64,000 nucleotides of DNA. Source: Aurifilum marmelostoma (lineage: Eukaryota; Ascomycota; Sordariomycetes; Diaporthales; Cryphonectriaceae). Of the stretch, positions 57,906 through 64,000 are shown piece after piece. The DNA is taken from contig JAMXSV010000016.1 of assembly GCA_027559495.1 (NCBI GenBank), positions 1,302,001 to 1,366,000 of the forward strand. The letters are read 5' to 3'. The notes beneath the pieces are model-generated. The model was not told the DNA's origin, ran no database searches, and saw only the letters and a program-made list of their open reading frames with translations. Numbering within the stretch: the stretch's first letter is position 1; each line of letters begins with the position of its first letter. Made by a program: the position numbers and the translations under genes.

Positions 57906-60900
57906 AAAAATTAAACGGGAAAGAGATCGGTCTTCGTGCAAGGGAACCCTTAAAGAAATCATCAGAAGTAAATGCAGACATGGGCAAGCGGCCTGAATTC
58001 TGGTCTGGCCAAGATCATCTCGCATGATCGGCTCAGGAGAAGTCGACGGCCGCGTAATGTTCGTAGAGGCTTCTTATGGTAGCGAGGAGGGGTGCGATCA
58101 ACACGCTATGATAATCATGTTAAGACCTTGCAAACCGTCCTGCACCCGGGTATACGTGCTGTACATATAAGCTTGGTTGCCTCCCACGTGATTGACGTTT
58201 TCGAACCTCATATCGGATCTATTCCGACTCCCTCTCCTGCCGAGCAGTTACCAAAGCCTAGACAATTACATACCACGTAGTGATACCTAGTTATTGCCAC
58301 AATTATTGTGGGTAGAACATCATCGTATTGATGAGTTCTCCAGTCTATAAGCATCAGACCCTATGGTGCCCATGAGTGAAGCCGCGCAGGATCTTCGGCG
58401 GCGCCTCGCCTCTTGAATTTCACTCGGCTCCATTCTCCCGGTTCCTGCGCATCGTTCCGGTAGTGATCAACCTTGGTGGGAACGGACCTGTGGCTGTTAT
58501 GGTAGGTAGGCCTTTGAGTTCGGTCTCTAAGCACTCATTCGAGAAGTTAATTATGGAGTCACTGAGGGTTGGACGGGGAAAGTCTCCGGCTCGCAAGACC
58601 TGGGATGATGGGAAAAGAAAAGGAAAAGAATAAATAAAAAAAAAAAAGGGGGGGAGGGGAAAGGGAGCAAAAGAGACAATAGGGAAAAAAATAATTCCAA
58701 TCTTCAGGGACTGCGTTACACATCACCTCCCCTACGAGAGGACTCTGGCTGTATGGATCTGGTCCAAAACAGGGAGGCTAGGTCGGTTCTGGAATAATGG
58801 GATGGAACCTCTGGCAGATCGTCGCATTAAGGGACTATCCTACAGCAGACGATCACGGAGGCCCTCATCTTACACAGCAGCTCAGCCCGCAATTCAGATT
58901 CAGGAGGTTGATGCACTAGAGCCGGGTGCTGGAGCCGACGTAGCATCTGCGAGTTGGGCGGTCTATAGACCGGCTAGCAGAGGATAATTGTGGGTGTTCC
59001 CTTGATGAGGAGGAAAGAAGAAGAGAGAGACAGACGAGTGACAGCGGAAAACTCGCCGCCCTTGGTAGGTCCTCGAGACGCTTCCTTCTCCACTTGGTCG
59101 GCCGTCGTCTTCTGTTGTGCCATAGTAAAAGTACCGCTACGGCGGCAGCGGGCCCGAGGCTGTGTCGCAACGTGATGCCTGTTGCGCTATAATTTCGCTC
59201 GGGGGGCCGGAATCATGCGTGCTAGAAGCACTGCAAACTTGCCGTAGTAGTAGTCCAAGGCCGACCGATCAGACATACTGTACAGCAATTACTGAGCCTC
59301 ATCATCTTCGGATCTCAGAGGTCTCTGCTGTCCTGCGCAGCTATCCGTATAACACTGGGGGGCAGGTCCTTTAGTGGCACAGGCCTGGTTGTATAGCATC
59401 AAGAAGATCAAAATTTGTTGGTTCAGAGTCTCTCTATCTGCGAGTGTCCGAGTTCCTTTTGCCCGGTCTATCCGTACTGCGACCCGCTGCGAATACACTT
59501 GTGAGTGGATCATGGCGTGCAGCTTTCGCTCCGGTCAAGCAAGGCCCCAGAAAAGATTCCTTGCAAGCTGTGGAGCCTCGAGCTCGTTTCAACCACCTTC
59601 ACGGTATTAATATGTAATGGGTTTCCGGGTTTAACCACTCGGCCCTTCCCATACCCTTGCGTAGCGTCCTAATGCTGCATTGCGATCATCGCGAAACCAG
59701 GCCATACGATGTATCAGCATGGAGTAAGCCACCACTTTTTTTCCTTCTCTCTTTTCCTCCCCTTCTTTTACTTTCAACAGATACGGTTGTGCCGAGGCTG
59801 TAACATGATAATATTGGCTGCAACAGCATCCCTACGATGGCATTGGGGCTGGTATAGGACCAGGAGAACCTCCAAGGCCTTCCCGGTCGTTGCCTGCAGG
59901 GCCAGCTTAAACCCTCCCTTCTCCCCTCCGGAACATTGCTTCATGTGCTTCTTTACTCTGCAGACATAGGTCTGTATCAAACTTCTTCCTTATTCATATT
60001 TCCCTCTCTCTCTCTGTAGACGTGTGCAAAGGAAGTTGGTCGATAAATTTCTGCCTACTTTCAGCTTGCACCTCGAGACAAACTGCGGTAGCTCGCCCGG
60101 TCCGGTTCGAACCGTGGTACACTGCAGACTTGGCACTGAGGGGCTAAAAGGAAAATTCCACTACGAATGGGGCAATTCCTTGCGGGTGTGGTCCCTACAC
60201 GTAAAAGTCGCGAGACCGTTTAGGTTTCCAACATACAGATCAAGATGTCAGCAGTCAATAAATAATGAAGGGGCCATAGTCATACTTGGCCGCTGATCTT
60301 ATCCTGAAGGTAGCTCTTGGGGAGGTACTAAACTGAAAGTCAGTTTACCATCACCAATACCGTCTGTATATCTTTGAAGAAATATCATGGTAATTAATAA
60401 CAGCGATGGTGCATCCAATTCTCACGTAAATACTCTTGTTGAATTGGAGGAGTGCATCCTCTAAGAACACGACTGGAAGAATTATCCGAAATAGGGAGAG
60501 AGAGAGAAAAAAATAAGGCAATACACATGTTACGCCCTACCTGTGGAATTAACGACCCCGAAGATGAAGCTACCATAGTATTATCATAGTGTCAATGTAA
60601 TATGCTAGTATACCCGTATAGTCTCTATGGGAACAACCCTGCTTCGCCTGGAATAGGCGGACGACATACTTACACGCGGGATGACCTCGGGGAGAATGTG
60701 AGACTAGGTATTCGCATTTCCCTTGCTCAAAGGTCTGCTCGTCCACGTCGCTGATCCAGACGTTGCAGACCTCAATTGCCTGAAACGGGTTGACCTCGGG
60801 AGGCAAAGGCCAGACACGCATGGTGTCGTGGTCTCCACTGAGACTCCATACATCCCGCGGAATCGGGTCTGAAGCCGCTAATATCAGGGAGGTGGATACA

Positions 60901-61284
60901 ATACTCCATCTGAGTAGGGTCGATCGCTGTGGGCGAGATGTACGCCCCTTGCAGGGGCACTCCCTAGGCATGATCATCGAGCAAAGTTCTTGTGCTATAG
61001 CAGCAAAAGAGAGAAAAACTGCCCGTGGCCCGCCCTTTCTCGACTCTATCCAGACAGGACAAAGTTTTGACGAGCGTTGACTTTGTTTGTCTATGCGTGC
61101 GTTTTACTGCTCAGCGTGTTGGTAACACACAGCCTTCACCACCCGGATACTAGTCCACTATCAACGTCGACCACACCGGTCCCAACCCCCCCCCCCAAAT
61201 CTAAAAAAAAAAAAAGAAGAAGAAGAAGCAGGCTTCGACGAACCTAGCTCTGCTCTTCTTCCTCATCACACACATCTTGTCAAC
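57906..61284. other. Gene-poor 3.4 kb
   Basis: No recognisable gene. It holds a purine tract at about 58605-58690, a GGTTCGAACC palindrome at 60104-60113 that resembles a tRNA B box but lacks a tRNA context, and short A- and C-runs just before 61285. The end should hold the promoter of the membrane-protein gene. Confidence 0.5.
58605..58690. repeat. Strand-asymmetric purine tract
   Basis: About 85 bases almost wholly A and G on the plus strand, including a run of 12 A followed by 7 G. It is simple-sequence DNA that could form triplex structures; no function is shown. Confidence 0.6.
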
Positions 61285-62827
61285 ATGACCATCTATCAAG
61301 ATAATGCGCCCAACGTCGTGGGTGCGGTGGCCACCCTCCTGATACTCGGCCTTACGAGTTTCGCCCTGCGAGTTTATGTCCGGTTCAGCCAGAAGACGTG
61401 GGGAGCCGAGGACTCCGTAATGGCCGTGGGTGTGGTAAGCATAACGGATAATGGAAATATATCCCATCCTTTATACGACCACATGAATAACCGCGTCTCT
61501 GCACCAGTTGCCCTTCATCGTGCTGGCGATATCCTGTCTCCTCGGAGGTCTCAACGGCATTGGAGTCACCGACGAACATATTGCAGCAGCGACAGATGCC
61601 GACTACCAAGAATTGGGCATGATGTATTTTTTCCTCTTTGAGGTCTTCTACTGCGTGACCATCATCCCGGTGAAGCTGTCCATCTCGTTGATGCTCATCC
61701 GAATCGCCCAAAACCGGAAGGCTTACATCTATGCTTCGTGGGCAATGATGGCTTTGTTCTTCCTCGCCGATGGAGGTGCTTGCTTCTACATCATCTTCCA
61801 GTGCTCGCCTGTCTCGTAAGTTTTTCCCGAGGGGGGCCCCCTCAAGTCTTTGGGTTTACCTATCGTTGCTAATCAGGCTATGCACAGGTACGCCTGGAAC
61901 ACCAACCAAGACGGCTTTTGTCTGCCAGCGACGTGGCTAGCTGATGTATACTATATGTGTACTGCCGTAAACATTGTCACTGACTGGACGACTGCTCTTT
62001 TGTATGCCTTTTTTCTTGCTACTTCTCTCCCTACTGTTACTGCAGAATTATATGTCAGGTAGCTAACTTGACCCTCCCAACTACGCAGGCCCATTCCTCT
62101 TCTGTGGCACGTCAGACTCGAGCGCAGCGAGAAGCTTTCCGTCGCTGCTATCCTCGGCCTTGGTATCTTGTAAGTTCTCGTCAGACGCTGCCCTCAGGAC
62201 CCAACCGTCGTTAACATGATGATTCTAGTGCGAGTCTTGCAGCTTGCATCAGACTGAACTATACCATCAACCTCACCTCTTCTGAAAACTATCTTTGTAC
62301 GTTCCCAGAACCTCATGCACAGTCCATGTGTCTCCCGAGCTAATATGAGGTCACAGACTCAATTTCCAACGTGTTGATTTGGGGATATCTGGAGCCGGCT
62401 GTGGGTCTGGTATGTACAAACCACCGTCTTGTTATTTTCTCGAAAGCTATGATGATTTCTAATAAGTCAACAATAGTTTGTCGGCTGCATCGCCACCCTT
62501 CGACCACTGTTCAGGAGTCTCTTCCGACTTGGATCCTTTGGAAGCAGCAAGGGCAAGTCGGGGGCCAGCCAGTCCAAGATGCGCTTCCCCAACAACTCTC
62601 GACGGACATACGATCAGTTCTCCAAGAACGGCGACTTCGAGATGGGCGATATCGGCACGACGACCAGAGCATACAAGGGCGGGCTCAACCACCCCAGCAC
62701 GCCGAGCGACAACGACAGCATGGAGCAGATCTTGGTGGACAACAAAGAGCCTCATCCCCTGCACACAAACCAGAGCATCGTTGTCAGTCGGCACGTGCAC
62801 ATTGAACACGAGTCCAAGGGGATTTGA
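61285..62827 (+). CDS. Fungal rhodopsin-like / SAT4-type integral membrane protein
   Basis: Seven-TM protein of the large fungal SAT4/Pth11-related family, often in secondary-metabolite loci or acting as a receptor-like protein; function is not known for most. The model is join(61285..61434,61508..61815,61888..62001,62089..62169,62229..62296,62357..62409,62477..62827), 374 aa, and every exon phase closes. Family marks are the early LRVYVRFSQKTWGAEDSVMAVGV, YCVTIIPVKLSISLMLIRIAQ, NIVTDWTTALLPIPLLW (formed across the 62002-62088 intron), LAACIRLNY and WGYLEPAVGL. The C-terminal tail, from about residue 285, is hydrophilic and cytoplasmic. There is no CFEM domain. It has no close neighbour, so no pathway is implied. 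Confidence 0.88.
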
Positions 62828-64000
62828 TGGGGATTGCGAACATGTTTTTTTTGTTTCTGGTATAGACGGAGGTTGAGGGGTTATGAGGGCCACAGGCCTC
62901 GCCTCACCAAGAGGTTCCCTTGCCCTTGCTTTATTATGATAGATTTTCCCCCCAATTTAATATTAAAAGAAAAAGAAACATAGCACATAGAGTCTTTTTG
63001 CTCGCGCAAGCAATACAACATTAGTATTGTTAGGAAATCTCGACCGACTTCCTAGTTGGTTTTGAAACGCTATACAAGCGCGTTCGTCAATTTACCACAG
63101 TACAAGTCTGTCTCAACCGTGCCAAACGCCACATTGAATCGAGATGTTCTTAGGTTAGTGGCTGGAGGTCCGGCAGTTGATCGTAGCGGCACAACGGTTC
63201 TTGGCGGGGAAACGGACATCGTCAAACTTTATTTACAGGATAGACTTTCGCTTACCTGCCTGGACCCGAATGCTGGAGGAGGCGCCCCCCCCCAGTGGTC
63301 GAATGTTCTAGACTTGGACAAGGCCCTGAGATCGATCATTTTCCTCCCGTTGATACATTCCATGTAAGTGTAGTTAAATTGATATGAGAAGTCATTTTTT
63401 TGGGTATGATCGGAAGGGAAAATATAAACGACGGACATTCGGTAGACCGTAGATCACCAATGTTCCTCAAACTCTTCCCTGACAAAACATTTCTAAATTT
63501 GGCCGGCCAAGCCACATAGGCAGTACAGTACAGTCATTAATCCTTTAACCAGAGTAGCCTGTTTGGTGTGTCCATTGTTTTACAGCGCGTCTAGAAATCC
63601 CGAGGGCCAGGGTCAAGACAGAATTAACGATATCCCATGATGGGCACATAGCGAATAACAGGGCTGCAACATGACTATAGTGGCCTCATAATTCGTTGAG
63701 TAATCATGGCGAATTATCAATATGGATTATTGATTATTGGTTCTAAGCTTGTGCATCGGTACATACACCTGTTGCCCCTAATCAATCAGACGCATGTATA
63801 TTCCGACGCTGCTCGGAACTTACCCTTACCAAGTTGCAGTGGCGTTCTCCAGTAATTGGCCTGTCAAATAATTAGTACGCCCTTTTGAGCCGGTTTCCTA
63901 GTGTCTACTTGTACATAAAGCCGCCGCCGCCTATACCCCAGTTCTAAGTCCGGAATTATCGAATGATTGATCAGTACATTCTCACAGACTGACCAACACA
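62828..64000. other. Intergenic to the window end
   Basis: About 1.2 kb with no supported gene. The one longer frame, at 63056-63367, starts at a non-ATG codon and resembles nothing known. Confidence 0.55.

Noticed and set aside
60104..60113. GGTTCGAACC, resembling a tRNA B box
   Set aside because: No A box at the right distance, no acceptor stem and no anticodon loop can be formed around it. It is a simple palindrome.
60570..60977. Two overlapping minus-strand frames (135 and 62 codons)
   Set aside because: They compete in different frames over the same bases and match nothing known. A small gene cannot be excluded, but it is not supported.
63056..63367. 103-codon plus-strand frame near the window end
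   Set aside because: It begins at a non-ATG codon, has a random-looking translation and resembles no known family.

Overview
The window looks like nuclear DNA of a filamentous ascomycete (Pezizomycotina, probably a Sordariomycete). The genes are split by short introns of about 55-140 nt with GTRNGT donors, CTRAC-like branch points and YAG acceptors, and coding regions favour C or G at the third codon position. Gene types typical of these fungi are present: a class II hydrophobin, a hybrid PKS-NRPS, a Zn2Cys6 regulator, GH28 and a rhodopsin-like/SAT4-type membrane protein. No prokaryotic operon, IS element, CRISPR array, rRNA or convincing tRNA was seen. All gene models are manual splices of reading frames. 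In each intact model the exon phases sum to an open frame, and family motifs run across most junctions. The one exception is the aldolase at 48430-49377, which needs a one-base frame correction.

Layout. (1) 1-6.6 kb: proteasomal ATPase RPT5, a gene-poor 4.3 kb, then a class II hydrophobin. (2) 7.1-38.5 kb: a secondary-metabolite cluster. It holds an MFS efflux pump, a 2-oxoglutarate/Fe(II) oxygenase, an FAD monooxygenase, a seven-exon 4011-residue PKS-NRPS (KS-AT-DH-MT-KR-ACP-C-A-T-R), an AflR-type Zn2Cys6 regulator, a trans-acting enoyl reductase, a class I terpene cyclase and a cytochrome P450. A Gfo/Idh/MocA oxidoreductase follows at 39.5-40.9 kb and may or may not belong. (3) 40.9-44.6 kb: gene-poor. 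(4) 44.6-56.2 kb: carbohydrate genes. These are an endopolygalacturonase, a threonate/3-hydroxyisobutyrate-type dehydrogenase, a class II aldolase with a one-base frameshift, a triosephosphate-isomerase-like protein, an RpiB-type isomerase, a dihydroxyacetone-type kinase and an NmrA-like reductase. (5) 56.2-64 kb: mostly intergenic, with one possible 50-residue spliced gene and one SAT4/rhodopsin-domain membrane protein.

How the genes may work together. The PKS-NRPS has no recognisable working ER domain, and a separate reductase of the LovC/CcsC type is encoded 5.4 kb upstream of its start codon. Together they should build a methylated polyketide fused to one amino acid, released by the terminal reductase-type domain. 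The FAD enzyme, 2OG oxygenase and P450 are probable tailoring enzymes, and the MFS protein is a probable exporter. The terpene cyclase resembles the cyclase half of fungal chimeric di-/sesterterpene synthases but stands alone. Either a PKS-NRPS/terpenoid hybrid is made, or two pathways share one locus. In the carbohydrate block, the kinase, TPI-like and RpiB-like genes match the erythrulose kinase / erythrulose-1-P isomerase / erythrulose-4-P isomerase set known from Yarrowia (EYK1, EYI1, EYI2) and mycobacteria. Here that set sits beside an LtnD-type dehydrogenase and an aldolase, which suggests a C4 polyol or sugar-acid catabolic cluster.
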